DNA from: Bacillus inaquosorum KCTC 13429
GTDB lineage: Bacteria > Bacillota > Bacilli > Bacillales > Bacillaceae
Direction of reading: 5' to 3'
NCBI RefSeq assembly: GCF_000332645.1
Contig: NZ_AMXN01000002.1
Span: 558,001-622,000 of the forward strand
DNA: 64,000 bases
Of this stretch, positions 11,782 to 20,254 are shown in pieces. Position 1 is the first letter of the stretch. Each line of letters opens with the position of its first letter. The translations under genes were made by a program, and so were the position numbers. A model generated the notes under the pieces. It did not search any database and was not told where the DNA came from. It saw nothing but the letters and a program-made list of their open reading frames with translations.

Positions 11782-14700
11782 TTACCACTGTTTTAAAACG
11801 ACGTTTTGGTGACCCAACAGCTCTTTTAAGCGATATAACACCTGGTGATCCGCATCGATATGAAACGACTCAGGAAGCTTAATCGTCTGTTTTTGCCTTT
11901 CATAATAGAGATAAACGCCTGTTTCCCCTTTATGCTCCAGCAAAATGCGCTTAATTTTTGCCAGGATTTCCTGACTGTGTTGACTGCTTTCTATCTTTAT
12001 ATAAACCGATGGCGCTTTTTCGGCATCCATGTTTTCTAACAATTCTGCCCGGGACATAATGAACTGGACCTTGTCCTGTCTTATTTCACATTTGCCCGCT
12101 GTGAACAAAAGAGCGCCTTCTCTTAAAACGGGAGAAAGCTGTCTGAATTGTTCTGGGAAGACAACAGCTTCCATTTCGCCGGTTTCATCACTTAGCGTTA
12201 AAAACGCCATGTTTTGACCTGTTTTCGTCCGAATCGTTTTGATCTTCGACAGCAGGACTCCGAGAGAAAGCTGCCTTTTGACTGCCTGCTGGGCCTCCAG
12301 AATGGATGCTGCTCCGTGCGCAGCCAGCTGTTTACGGAAGGCAGAGAGCGGATGATTTGAAAAATAAATGCCAAGCGTTTCTTTTTCGAACGCAAGCAAA
12401 TCCACAAGCGGAAGCTCCTCCGTCTCCACATACTTCGGCTTAATCGAAAACGATTCATCTAAAAACAATCCCATTTGGTCATCGTCCGCGGCAAATAGCT
12501 CAACATGTTCCAAAGCAACGTCAATGGATGCGAGCAGCGTGGCCCGGTTTTGGCCGAATTCGTCCATCGCACCAGAAAAGATAAGTGCTTCAAGCGTTTT
12601 GCGATTTACGCTTTTTGACGGCACGCGAAAGCAGAAGTCGAAAAGATCTTCAAATGGTTTCTCTTTTCTTGCTTTATATATATCTTTGACTGCGGAGACG
12701 CCTACACTTTTTATCGCGCGGAGGCTGTATCTGACAGATCCGTCTTCAACTGTAAACGGAAAACTGCTTTTGTTCACTGACGGAGGAAGGATACGAATCC
12801 CGCTCCCCTTTGCTTCGTAAAGATATTGAGATATTTTATCCTCATTGCCAATGACGCTTGTCAGCAATCCGCACATAAAATATAACGGATAATGAGCTTT
12901 CAAATACGCAAGCTGGCACCCGATCATGCTGTATGCCACCGCATGGCTTCGGTTAAAGCCGTAGTTTGCGAATTTGACGATTAAATCGTAGACTTCATTT
13001 GCAGTGTCTACAGAATACTCCTTTTTTAAGCACCCTTCAACAAAATGGCTTCGCTCTTTGTCCAGGATTTCTTTTTTCTTTTTGCTGACCGCCCGTCTCA
13101 GCAGGTCCGCTTCGCCTAAAGAAAACCCTGCCATCCGGGAAGCAATCATCATAATTTGTTCCTGATACACAATGACGCCATATGTATCTTCCAAGATGCT
13201 CCTTACATCTTCATGGGGATATTGAACAGGCGCCCGGCCGTGTTTACGGTCGATAAATAACGGAATATTTTCCATCGGACCAGGCCGGTACAGCGCATTG
13301 ACCGCCACAATATCCTCGAGGCCTGAAGGTTTTAGCCGCTTCAGGACGCTTCTCATCCCCGACGATTCAAGCTGGAAAATCCCTGTCGTATCCCCTTTTG
13401 ACAGCAAGGAGAACGTTTTGCCATCCTGGTAGGAAATATTTGAAAGATCTATTTTGATGTTTTCTTCTTTTTCGATCATTGAAGTGATGGACTCGATAAG
13501 CGTCAGGTTGCGTAAGCCTAAGAAATCCATTTTTAAAAGACCCAAGTCTTCAAGATGGTCCATCGCGTATTGCGTCAAATATATCCCTTCATGCCCTTCC
13601 TGAAGCGGAACAACATCCGTTAACGGTTCTTCACTCAGGACAACACCTGCTGCGTGGGTTGAGGTATGCCTTGGCAGCCCTTCTATTTTTCGGGCAATTG
13701 TATAGACTTGCTGAAGCAGGCTTGACTCCCGAAGCCTCTTATCCAGCTGCGGCGATTGCTGTCTCGCTTCCTCCAGCGTCATGCCCGGCCTTGAAGGGAT
13801 GAGTTTTGCAAGCTGATCTGCTTCCTTAGGGCTGACGCCGAATACTCTGCCGACGTCCCGGAGTGCCGCTTTTGCCGCAAGTGTTCCAAAAGTGATAATC
13901 TGTGCGACGTGCATTGCACCGTATTTCTGCTGAACATATTGGATGACTTCATCCCTTCTTGTATCCGGAAAGTCAATATCAATATCCGGCATGCTGATCC
14001 GTTCGGGGTTTAAAAATCGTTCAAACAGCAGGTGATGTTTAATCGGGTCAACATCTGTAATATACAGCACATAAGCCACAAGAGAGCCTGCCGCAGATCC
14101 CCTTCCCGGTCCTGTAACGATTCCTTTTTCATGGGCGTGTTTCATAAAATCCCATACGATCAGAAAGTAATCGCTGAACTTCATCCGCTTGATGACGTCA
14201 AGCTCATATTGAAGACGGCGAAGATATCGTTCATCAGGCGTGCCAAAACGGCTGCGGAGTCCTGCCATACAGATGTCCGTTAAATAAGCATCAGCGGACG
14301 TTCCGTCTGGAGTCGGGAAAGATGGGAGACGGGTCTGTCCGAGGCTGACGTCAACCCGGCATTGTTCTGCGATCTCAACAGAAGCTTGCAGTGCTTCGGG
14401 ATGCTCTCGATAAATGTTTTGCATTTCTTCAAGTGGCTTCAAATCGAGATCAGGCAGATCTCCGGCTGATTCATCCGTCAGTTTCTCCCCTGCTTTAATC
14501 GCTTTCAGACAGCGGTAGGCAGCCTTATCTTCTTTCCTTATGTAATGCACATCGCCAGTCGCTGTAACAGGGATACCCGTTTCTTCAGACAGCCGCAGTA
14601 TCTGGTCAGACAAGGCTTTATTCCCTTTAAAAGGCTGATAGGAGAAATAGAAAGCTCCCTTTCCGAATATGGATTGAAATTCAAGCGCGGCTTGAGCGGC

Positions 14701-15129
14701 CTGTTCAAACAGCCCTCCTTCAAGAAGCATTTCAATATATCCTTTTTCGCCGGGCGTCATCGCGATAATGCCTTCTCGATAACTGTTAAGCCATTTCGGC
14801 TTTAGCCCGCCTTTTGATTTCGATTGCAGGACGCTGCTGATTTTCAGCAGGTTTTGATAGCCTGTATTTGATTTGGCCAGCAGGACGAGCGGATAGGCTT
14901 CAAGCTCGTTATCATCAGTAAAAACAGAGGCCGTCAAACCGATTATCGGGTTGATTCCCCTCGCCTTGCATGCTTTATAAAATTGAATAGCTCCGTACAT
15001 GACATGATCATCTGTCAGCGCCAAAGACGCATATCCGAGCCTGTCAGCTTCTTTGACGAGCTCTTCCACGGACGCGGCGCTGTTTAGCAGGCTGTACCCA
15101 CTATGCACTTGCAGGTGAACAAAAGACAT
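11782..15129 (-). CDS. dnaE: DNA polymerase III alpha subunit DnaE (lagging-strand/primer extension)
   Basis: Second replicative polymerase of low-GC Gram-positives. In B. subtilis it extends RNA primers before handing over to PolC. 1115 residues. An N-terminal PHP domain (HLQVHSGYSLL, LALTDDHVMYGA) is followed by the C-family palm with catalytic PDIDIDFPD near residue 380, and VAYVLYITDVDP just before it. A helix-hairpin-helix region lies near 800, and an OB-fold lies near 980-1060 (MAFLTLSDETGEMEAVVFPE). The first PHP motif has HLQ rather than HLH, suggesting that metal binding may be altered. ATG at 15129 is 6 nt after GAGGTG. Confidence 0.97.
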   Translation of the reverse strand: MSFVHLQVHSGYSLLNSAASVEELVKEADRLGYASLALTDDHVMYGAIQFYKACKARGINPIIGLTASVFTDDNELEAYPLVLLAKSNTGYQNLLKISSVLQSKSKGGLKPKWLNSYREGIIAMTPGEKGYIEMLLEGGLFEQAAQAALEFQSIFGKGAFYFSYQPFKGNKALSDQILRLSEETGIPVTATGDVHYIRKEDKAAYRCLKAIKAGEKLTDESAGDLPDLDLKPLEEMQNIYREHPEALQASVEIAEQCRVDVSLGQTRLPSFPTPDGTSADAYLTDICMAGLRSRFGTPDERYLRRLQYELDVIKRMKFSDYFLIVWDFMKHAHEKGIVTGPGRGSAAGSLVAYVLYITDVDPIKHHLLFERFLNPERISMPDIDIDFPDTRRDEVIQYVQQKYGAMHVAQIITFGTLAAKAALRDVGRVFGVSPKEADQLAKLIPSRPGMTLEEARQQSPQLDKRLRESSLLQQVYTIARKIEGLPRHTSTHAAGVVLSEEPLTDVVPLQEGHEGIYLTQYAMDHLEDLGLLKMDFLGLRNLTLIESITSMIEKEENIKIDLSNISYQDGKTFSLLSKGDTTGIFQLESSGMRSVLKRLKPSGLEDIVAVNALYRPGPMENIPLFIDRKHGRAPVQYPHEDVRSILEDTYGVIVYQEQIMMIASRMAGFSLGEADLLRRAVSKKKKEILDKERSHFVEGCLKKEYSVDTANEVYDLIVKFANYGFNRSHAVAYSMIGCQLAYLKAHYPLYFMCGLLTSVIGNEDKISQYLYEAKGSGIRILPPSVNKSSFPFTVEDGSVRYSLRAIKSVGVSAVKDIYKARKEKPFEDLFDFCFRVPSKSVNRKTLEALIFSGAMDEFGQNRATLLASIDVALEHVELFAADDDQMGLFLDESFSIKPKYVETEELPLVDLLAFEKETLGIYFSNHPLSAFRKQLAAHGAASILEAQQAVKRQLSLGVLLSKIKTIRTKTGQNMAFLTLSDETGEMEAVVFPEQFRQLSPVLREGALLFTAGKCEIRQDKVQFIMSRAELLENMDAEKAPSVYIKIESSQHSQEILAKIKRILLEHKGETGVYLYYERQKQTIKLPESFHIDADHQVLYRLKELLGHQNVVLKQW

Positions 15130-15269
15130 GCTATCACCTCTTTCTCCATTACGATCCATTTCTTTCTTCATTATAAGGCGGGTTTTCAAAAGAAACAAAT
15201 GTTCTTTTTTGACTCATCATCATACTTGTCCTGAAAGCTCAATATGATATAAAAGGTGAGGTGATAAAG

Positions 15270-15611
15270 ATGGATCAAGAAGCAGGATTTATGGTGAATT
15301 TTATCAATAGCTACTTCATTGCGTTAGGGGTGCTGATCGGGGGCGCACTCATCGGAGGACTCGGAGCATATTTGGCAGGCGAAGCCCCGCTTACGGCCAT
15401 TACAAAGCTTGCAAACCGGTTAAAAATATGGGCGCTTGTCGCAGCTATCGGAGGCACCTTTGATGCGGTATACAGCTTTGAACGGGGCATTCTTGAGGGC
15501 AATACGAGAGATATCTTTAAGCAGCTTCTTTTGATTATTTCGGCCATGGGCGGCGCGCAAAGCGGCTGGCTCATTATTTCATGGCTGACCCAGGAGCATC
15601 TTTCTTCATGA
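15270..15611 (+). CDS. ytrH: Sporulation membrane protein YtrH
   Basis: 113-residue membrane protein made in the mother cell during sporulation in B. subtilis, where it is SigE-dependent. Helices lie near residues 10-37 and 50-65, with a third at the C-terminal third (LLLIISAMGGAQSGWLIISW). ATG at 15270 follows AGGTGAGGTGATAAAG; a GTG three codons upstream overlaps that site. The last base pairs overlap ytrI by 4 bp (ATGA), so the two are translationally coupled. The upstream CATACTTG near 15222 resembles a SigE -10, but I see no matching -35. Confidence 0.92.
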   Translation: MDQEAGFMVNFINSYFIALGVLIGGALIGGLGAYLAGEAPLTAITKLANRLKIWALVAAIGGTFDAVYSFERGILEGNTRDIFKQLLLIISAMGGAQSGWLIISWLTQEHLSS

Positions 15612-16111
15612 GGGTCCCACAGCATTACAAAAAACCGGGGTGGCAGCGTTTTTTCGCGGGCATGATGTGCGGAGCCGTAATCAGCTGGTTCTTTTTCCTG
15701 TTTACTTACGGAACATTCCAAGAGGAGCAGGTCAGCCTCATCGAAAAACAAAAAGAGCACGTAAAAGACTTAAACAATCAAATTTCAATCTATCAGGAAG
15801 ACCTCCATAAACTGAATGAAGACAATAAAAGAAAACTGCTGATCCAAAGCGTCAGCGTCAAATTAGTGAATGGGGAAAAATATAAAATATCGCAGCCGGA
15901 AGAAACAAAATTCGAGGAGCATGTAAAGGATAATATTTCAGAGGTAATTACAAAAGACATAGAGAGCGTCTATCAAACAAAGGATCTTTTGAAACGGACA
16001 ATCGAAAATAAAGTCTATATGATTAATGAAAAAAAATACGAGGCAACCGTCAAGGAATTAATTATTTATACAAGACTGACAGTAGAACTTGAAATATCAT
16101 TCGCCGCGTAA
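15608..16111 (+). CDS. ytrI: Sporulation membrane protein YtrI
   Basis: 167 residues with one N-terminal transmembrane helix (FFAGMMCGAVISWFFFLFTYG, about 13-33). A coiled-coil-like charged stretch follows (QVSLIEKQKEHVKDLNNQIS), then a hydrophilic alpha/beta tail. The layout suggests a single-pass protein exposed outside or in the intermembrane space of the developing spore. Partner of YtrH: the ATG at 15608 overlaps the ytrH stop. Both are known from B. subtilis sporulation screens; the molecular function is not known. Confidence 0.9.
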   Translation: MRVPQHYKKPGWQRFFAGMMCGAVISWFFFLFTYGTFQEEQVSLIEKQKEHVKDLNNQISIYQEDLHKLNEDNKRKLLIQSVSVKLVNGEKYKISQPEETKFEEHVKDNISEVITKDIESVYQTKDLLKRTIENKVYMINEKKYEATVKELIIYTRLTVELEISFAA

Positions 16112-16214
16112 TTATGGATTTTTTTCAAATTCTCCAAACTTCTGTCGCTTTTTCCCATTCTTTTTTATAAACTATATGTGAGAGGCTTAATGGCGAAAGG
16201 AAGGAGGAAGGGAA

Positions 16215-16406
16215 ATGGAGGTTTACAGTGACCGTCAGTTAGCAAAAGATCAAGCAGCCCGGCTCAGACAAGGTTTTTCTGCATATGCCGAAACACACTC
16301 ACTCGCTTCCCTCATCAAAAAAGAACTTCAATCTCACAATCTCCAAGTCTACGAGGACCTTACTGATTTCGGCTGCTGGTTCATCCCCGTCACAGATGAA
16401 CACTAA
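16215..16406 (+). CDS. ytzJ: Small conserved protein YtzJ
   Basis: 63-residue soluble protein of unknown function. The sequence is compact and charged (RQLAKDQAARLRQGF near the start, FGCWFIPV near the end) with no membrane segment. ATG at 16215 follows a strong AAGGAGGAAG site. It lies between ytrI and the convergent nrnA, ending 17 nt from the nrnA stop. I recall a ytzJ gene at this place in strain 168; the symbol rests on position and length. Confidence 0.8.
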   Translation: MEVYSDRQLAKDQAARLRQGFSAYAETHSLASLIKKELQSHNLQVYEDLTDFGCWFIPVTDEH

Positions 16407-16423
16407 GAGAGAGGGTCTCCCCT

Positions 16424-17365
16424 CTACTTGTGTTCTTTACATAATGTTTCCAGATCAGCCAAAATCCGATCAGCTTCGTCCCAGCTGTAAATAGAGGCAC
16501 CTGAAGCAAACGGATGCCCTCCGCCGTTATATTTCCGGGCAAGTCCGTTAATAACAGGCCCTTTCGAACGGAATCTGACTCTGATTTGATCGTCTTCTTC
16601 TACGAAAAACACCCAAGCGCGAATACCTGAGATATTGCCAAGCGTCCCGACGAGCTGCGACGCTTCAGAAGCCGTTGTGCCGAACTTTTCAAGCGTATCC
16701 TTTTTGATGAAAACAGAAGCGGCGCCGTTTTCGGACAATGACACATTTTGAAAGATAAAGCCGTTAAGCTTCACCACATTCAGTTTTGTTTCATACAATT
16801 GATTAAACAACTCTGAGGAAGAGAATGGATACTGAATGAGCTCGCCTGCATATTTTAATGTTTTTTCCGTTGTATTCGGAAATAAGAAGCGTCCGGTATC
16901 TCCGACAATGCCGGCATAGATCAGCTCTGCCGCTTTCGTATTCAGCTTCCAGCCGTGCTCTTTTCCTTCTAAATACAGCTCGTAAATCATTTCACTTACT
17001 GAGCTTGCGCTTGTATCGACCCAGAGAAGGTCACCGTATGGATCTTCGTTCGGATGATGGTCGATTTTCATCAGTTTGGCGCCTGAAGGATAACGCTGAT
17101 CATCGATTCTTTCCTGATTTGCCGTATCGCAGACAATGACAAGTGCGCCTTCATATGTTTCATTGTCCACCTCATCAAGGGAATATAAGAAAGAGAGGGA
17201 CGGCTCAGGCGTGCCGACCGCAAAAATATTTTTTTCAGGGTACGTTTCCCGCAGGATTTCCGTAAGTCCGCACTGTGATCCGTAGGCATCCGGATCAGGA
17301 CGCACATGTCTATGTAAGATAATCGTGTCATATAATGATATGGTTCTGATCAGTTCTGTTTTCAT
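16424..17365 (-). CDS. nrnA: NanoRNase / pAp phosphatase NrnA
   Basis: DHH-DHHA1 phosphoesterase that degrades short oligoribonucleotides and dephosphorylates 3'-phosphoadenosine 5'-phosphate; it is a functional counterpart of E. coli Orn and CysQ. 313 residues. The metal motifs are HRHVRPDPDAYGSQ (near residue 20), VCDTANQERID (near 80) and the DHH motif KIDHHPNEDPYGD (near 105). The C-terminal DHHA1 domain contains YNGGGHPFASGA. ATG at 17365 is preceded by AAAGGAG. Older name ytqI. Confidence 0.95.
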   Translation of the reverse strand: MKTELIRTISLYDTIILHRHVRPDPDAYGSQCGLTEILRETYPEKNIFAVGTPEPSLSFLYSLDEVDNETYEGALVIVCDTANQERIDDQRYPSGAKLMKIDHHPNEDPYGDLLWVDTSASSVSEMIYELYLEGKEHGWKLNTKAAELIYAGIVGDTGRFLFPNTTEKTLKYAGELIQYPFSSSELFNQLYETKLNVVKLNGFIFQNVSLSENGAASVFIKKDTLEKFGTTASEASQLVGTLGNISGIRAWVFFVEEDDQIRVRFRSKGPVINGLARKYNGGGHPFASGASIYSWDEADRILADLETLCKEHK

Positions 17366-17495
17366 TTGATACTCCTTTATTGTTTTTATTCATTAAATCA
17401 CATTCTCTGCCGACGGAAAAGAAAAATAACGTCAAAACCAAGCCCGTTTTTGTATAGAATGGGTTTGTAAACTTTTACGATGGAGGATTTCATTT

Positions 17496-17798
17496 ATGCT
17501 GGTTCTTGTTTTTTTGATTGGGCTTTCAGCCTGCTTTTATGTGTTCTATAAAGTAAAAGGCGTACGGTCAAAGCAATCTTTGGAAAAAGAAATCTGTTCA
17601 GCAAAATCAAGCATGGCCTTAGGGTCACTGGTCCTGTTCTACGGGCTTAACCAAATGATATTATTCCATTCAGTATTAACGTTAGTAATCGGCGGTATCT
17701 TTATCGTCATAGGAGCAGGAAGCGCTTGGGCAGGTTATAAAGCCTACAGGCATTACTATCCCCTTCACGCCAAAGAAGCTGAAAGAGATCACGCGTAA
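17496..17798 (+). CDS. ytpI: Small membrane protein YtpI
   Basis: 100-residue protein with three predicted membrane helices (about 1-18, 40-55 and 58-83) and a charged C-terminal tail. Function unknown (YtpI-like family). ATG at 17496 follows TGGAGGATTT. It is convergent with ytoI. The two stop codons are only 18 nt apart and form the ends of a short hairpin. Confidence 0.85.
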   Translation: MLVLVFLIGLSACFYVFYKVKGVRSKQSLEKEICSAKSSMALGSLVLFYGLNQMILFHSVLTLVIGGIFIVIGAGSAWAGYKAYRHYYPLHAKEAERDHA

Positions 17799-17816
17799 GG
17801 GGCGCCTGAACGTCCC

Positions 17817-19136
17817 TTAGCTTCTTTCCATCAGCTGAACCATCAGCATCGCTTTCGATACGATATGGCCTTGGCTGTGCACTTCAACTTCCATTTTTCC
17901 GAACTTTCTGCCGGCCTCCAAAATGCGCGGTTTGACTTCGATAACCGATTCCATCTGCACAGGCTTCAAAAAGAAAATGGTGATGCTTTCTATTACAAGT
18001 TCGCCGCGTTTTTTCGAGCGCAAAAACCGGTTTGCCGCTTGCGTCAAAATGGTTGTAAACACACCATAAGAAATGGTTCCGAGCTGATTTGTCATCTGCG
18101 GCGTGACTTCATACTCGTAAACCGTTTGATCCTCTTTATCATTATCCTCATCTTTAAATCCCCTTGAAACGATATCATCAAGCTTCTCCCCGACCTGGGG
18201 CTGCTTTTGAATCATTTGAAGGGCTTTTAACACGTCTTGGCGGCTGATCATGCCGATCAGTTTTTGGTGGCCGTCAGTGACGGGAAGCACTTCGATCCCT
18301 TCCCATACCATCGTTTGCGCCGCTGAGGCGACAGATGTTTTCCCAATAACCGTAACGGGATTTTTGGTCATGACCTTTTCGATGGGTGCGTTTCGGTCAT
18401 GGCCGGCAATATCTTTTGATGTCAGGATGCCGTGGATTTTCATCTGATCGTCGACAACAGGGAACCGGCCGTGTCCCGTTTCAAAATTTTTCTCATACCA
18501 CTTTTCAAGTTTATCCTTAGGCGAAAGATATACCGTACGGTCAGCAGGCGTTAGGATGTCCTCCACCAGGACAATTTCTTTTTTGATCAGCTGGTCATAA
18601 ATCGCCCGGTTAATCATTGCGGCGACTGTAAACGTGTCATAGCTCGTGGATAAAATCGGCAGCTCAAGCTCATCTGCCAGCTGCACAATGCTGTCATCCG
18701 TGTTGAAGCCCCCGGTCACCAATACAGCAGCGCCCGCCTCAAGCGCCTGTCTGTGTGCGTTGATTCTGTTTCCGACAATCAAAAGATTCCCCGCTGCGGT
18801 GTAACGCATCATTGCGTCCAGCTCCATCGCGCCGATGACGAATTTATTCAATGTCTTATGGAGTCCGGCCCGGCCTCCGAGCACTTGTCCGTCTATGACA
18901 TTTACAACCTCTGCATAGGTAAGCTTTTCAATATTCTCTTTTTTCTTTTGCTCAATCCTGATTGTGCCCACACGTTCAATTGTGCTGACAAACCCTTTAT
19001 TCTCTGCTTCCTTGATCGCTCTGTACGCGGTCCCTTCACTTACTTTCATTTCCTTTGCAATTCTTCGCACAGAAATTTTTTCACCGACAGGCAGTGAATC
19101 AATATACGTTAATATTTGTTCATGCTTCGTTGCCAA
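17817..19136 (-). CDS. ytoI: HTH-DRTGG-CBS-hotdog multidomain protein
   Basis: 439-residue cytosolic protein. Domains in order: an N-terminal winged helix (ISVRRIAKEMKVSEGTAYRAI, residues 20-40), a DRTGG domain (about 70-185; GAAVLVTGGFNTDDS), two CBS repeats (about 190-310; GILTSKDIAGHDRN and IGMISRQDVLKAL), and a C-terminal hotdog/MaoC-like domain (about 340-435; GRKFGKMEVEVHSQG). It looks like a ligand-sensing regulator, since CBS and DRTGG usually bind nucleotides, but no target or ligand is known to me. The start is TTG at 19136, after GAGGTG, giving the length recalled for YtoI. Confidence 0.9.
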   Translation of the reverse strand: MATKHEQILTYIDSLPVGEKISVRRIAKEMKVSEGTAYRAIKEAENKGFVSTIERVGTIRIEQKKKENIEKLTYAEVVNVIDGQVLGGRAGLHKTLNKFVIGAMELDAMMRYTAAGNLLIVGNRINAHRQALEAGAAVLVTGGFNTDDSIVQLADELELPILSTSYDTFTVAAMINRAIYDQLIKKEIVLVEDILTPADRTVYLSPKDKLEKWYEKNFETGHGRFPVVDDQMKIHGILTSKDIAGHDRNAPIEKVMTKNPVTVIGKTSVASAAQTMVWEGIEVLPVTDGHQKLIGMISRQDVLKALQMIQKQPQVGEKLDDIVSRGFKDEDNDKEDQTVYEYEVTPQMTNQLGTISYGVFTTILTQAANRFLRSKKRGELVIESITIFFLKPVQMESVIEVKPRILEAGRKFGKMEVEVHSQGHIVSKAMLMVQLMERS

Positions 19137-19169
19137 GCCTTTCACCTCTAAGGACAGTCTTCTGCTTTT

Positions 19170-19199
19170 ATTATAAGGGCTCGGAGGATTTGTACGCAA
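19170..19199 (-). promoter_or_regulatory. Candidate SigA promoter of ytoI
   Basis: On the minus strand TTGCGT (19194-19199), 18 nt, then a perfect TATAAT (19170-19175), 34 nt before the ytoI TTG. Confidence 0.45.
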
Positions 19200-19212
19200 T
19201 GAGGCTGGAAAA

Positions 19213-19238
19213 TAAAAAAAGAAGCCTGCCCGGCTTCT
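19213..19238 (-). terminator. Terminator of the snaA-ytnM operon
   Basis: On the minus strand, GAAGCC-GGGCA-GGCTTC is followed by seven Ts. It lies about 75 nt after the ytnM stop and closes the long sulfur operon. Confidence 0.85.
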
Positions 19239-19311
19239 TATAGCGTTGATTTCGTTCCAGTCAAGCGCAAGGACCTCGTGATCCCTTTTACTTTGTAAAG
19301 CGGAAAAGTCT

Positions 19312-20214
19312 TTATTTTTCTTTTAAATGGATATCAACCGCTGTCTTTACCCTATTTCGATTCCCTATTTTAGATAAAACGAATAAAACAGCAAACAGCC
19401 ATATTGCTCCTATCGCAGTATAGATCAAAGGATAAACAGCTGTGTTTTCGATCCATTCATTTATCAATGTTCTGGCGTTTACTAGAATAATAAATCCTCC
19501 TACAAGCACACCCATCAATTGCGGATGAAATTTTTGCACCAGCCATGCTGCGATAGGAGCAGCGATGATTCCGCCCGCCATTAATGAGCCTACCCATAAC
19601 CAATTGACATCCTCCCATCCTAATGAAATAAGAAAACCGGCAGTTGCAGATACTGCGATGGCAAATTCACTTGTATCTACAGTCCCTACGACTTTCCTCG
19701 GGCTTAAGCCTTTGCGGGATAATAAAATCGGAGTGGTGACGGGGCCCCAGCCGCCCCCGCCTGTGGCATCTGCAAAACCGGCGATCACTCCTAATGGGAT
19801 GGATTGTTTTCGGCTTAACGGCACGTGTTTTTTCTCAAGAGCAGGCTTGTATTGAAATAAAAATCTGATCAATACATATCCGCCCAGCAGGAGCAAAAAC
19901 AAAGAAATATAGGGTTTCGCCACATCTCCAGGTAAACGGCTGAGAAATGCCGCGCCTAAAAAAGCGCCTATTGAACCAGGAATGACAAGCTGATAAACGG
20001 TTTGTTTGTCAACATTGCCAAATTTAATATGCGACACTCCCGATGCGGCAGTCGTTACGACTTCCGCTAAATGGACAGAAGCCGAAGCCACAGCAGGTGT
20101 GATGCTGAAAGCCAATAGCAAGGAAGTTGAGGTAACCCCATAAGCCATACCTAACGAACCGTCTATTAATTGCGATAACAAGCCTATAAATGCAAAAACG
20201 ATTAATTTCTTCAT
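19312..20214 (-). CDS. ytnM: TauE/SafE family membrane permease
   Basis: 300-residue integral membrane protein of the TauE/SafE family, whose members export sulfite, sulfonates or related organic anions. About eight helices are visible in two halves, and the repeat signatures SQLIDGSLGMAYG (near residue 15) and AGFADATGGGGWGPV (near 145) are both intact. It is the last gene of the S-alkylcysteine salvage operon. An exporter of sulfite or of the oxidised alkyl by-product is a reasonable inference, not shown by sequence. ATG at 20214; RBS GGGGTG. Confidence 0.9.
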   Translation of the reverse strand: MKKLIVFAFIGLLSQLIDGSLGMAYGVTSTSLLLAFSITPAVASASVHLAEVVTTAASGVSHIKFGNVDKQTVYQLVIPGSIGAFLGAAFLSRLPGDVAKPYISLFLLLLGGYVLIRFLFQYKPALEKKHVPLSRKQSIPLGVIAGFADATGGGGWGPVTTPILLSRKGLSPRKVVGTVDTSEFAIAVSATAGFLISLGWEDVNWLWVGSLMAGGIIAAPIAAWLVQKFHPQLMGVLVGGFIILVNARTLINEWIENTAVYPLIYTAIGAIWLFAVLFVLSKIGNRNRVKTAVDIHLKEK

Positions 20215-20254
20215 CAGAACACCCCATCTATATCAATCAGATATTTTTGACTCT

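Noticed and set aside
17817..19136. ytoI as a gene fusion or misassembly
   Set aside because: The unusual HTH-DRTGG-CBS-hotdog architecture is the normal one for this Bacillus protein and the frame is continuous.
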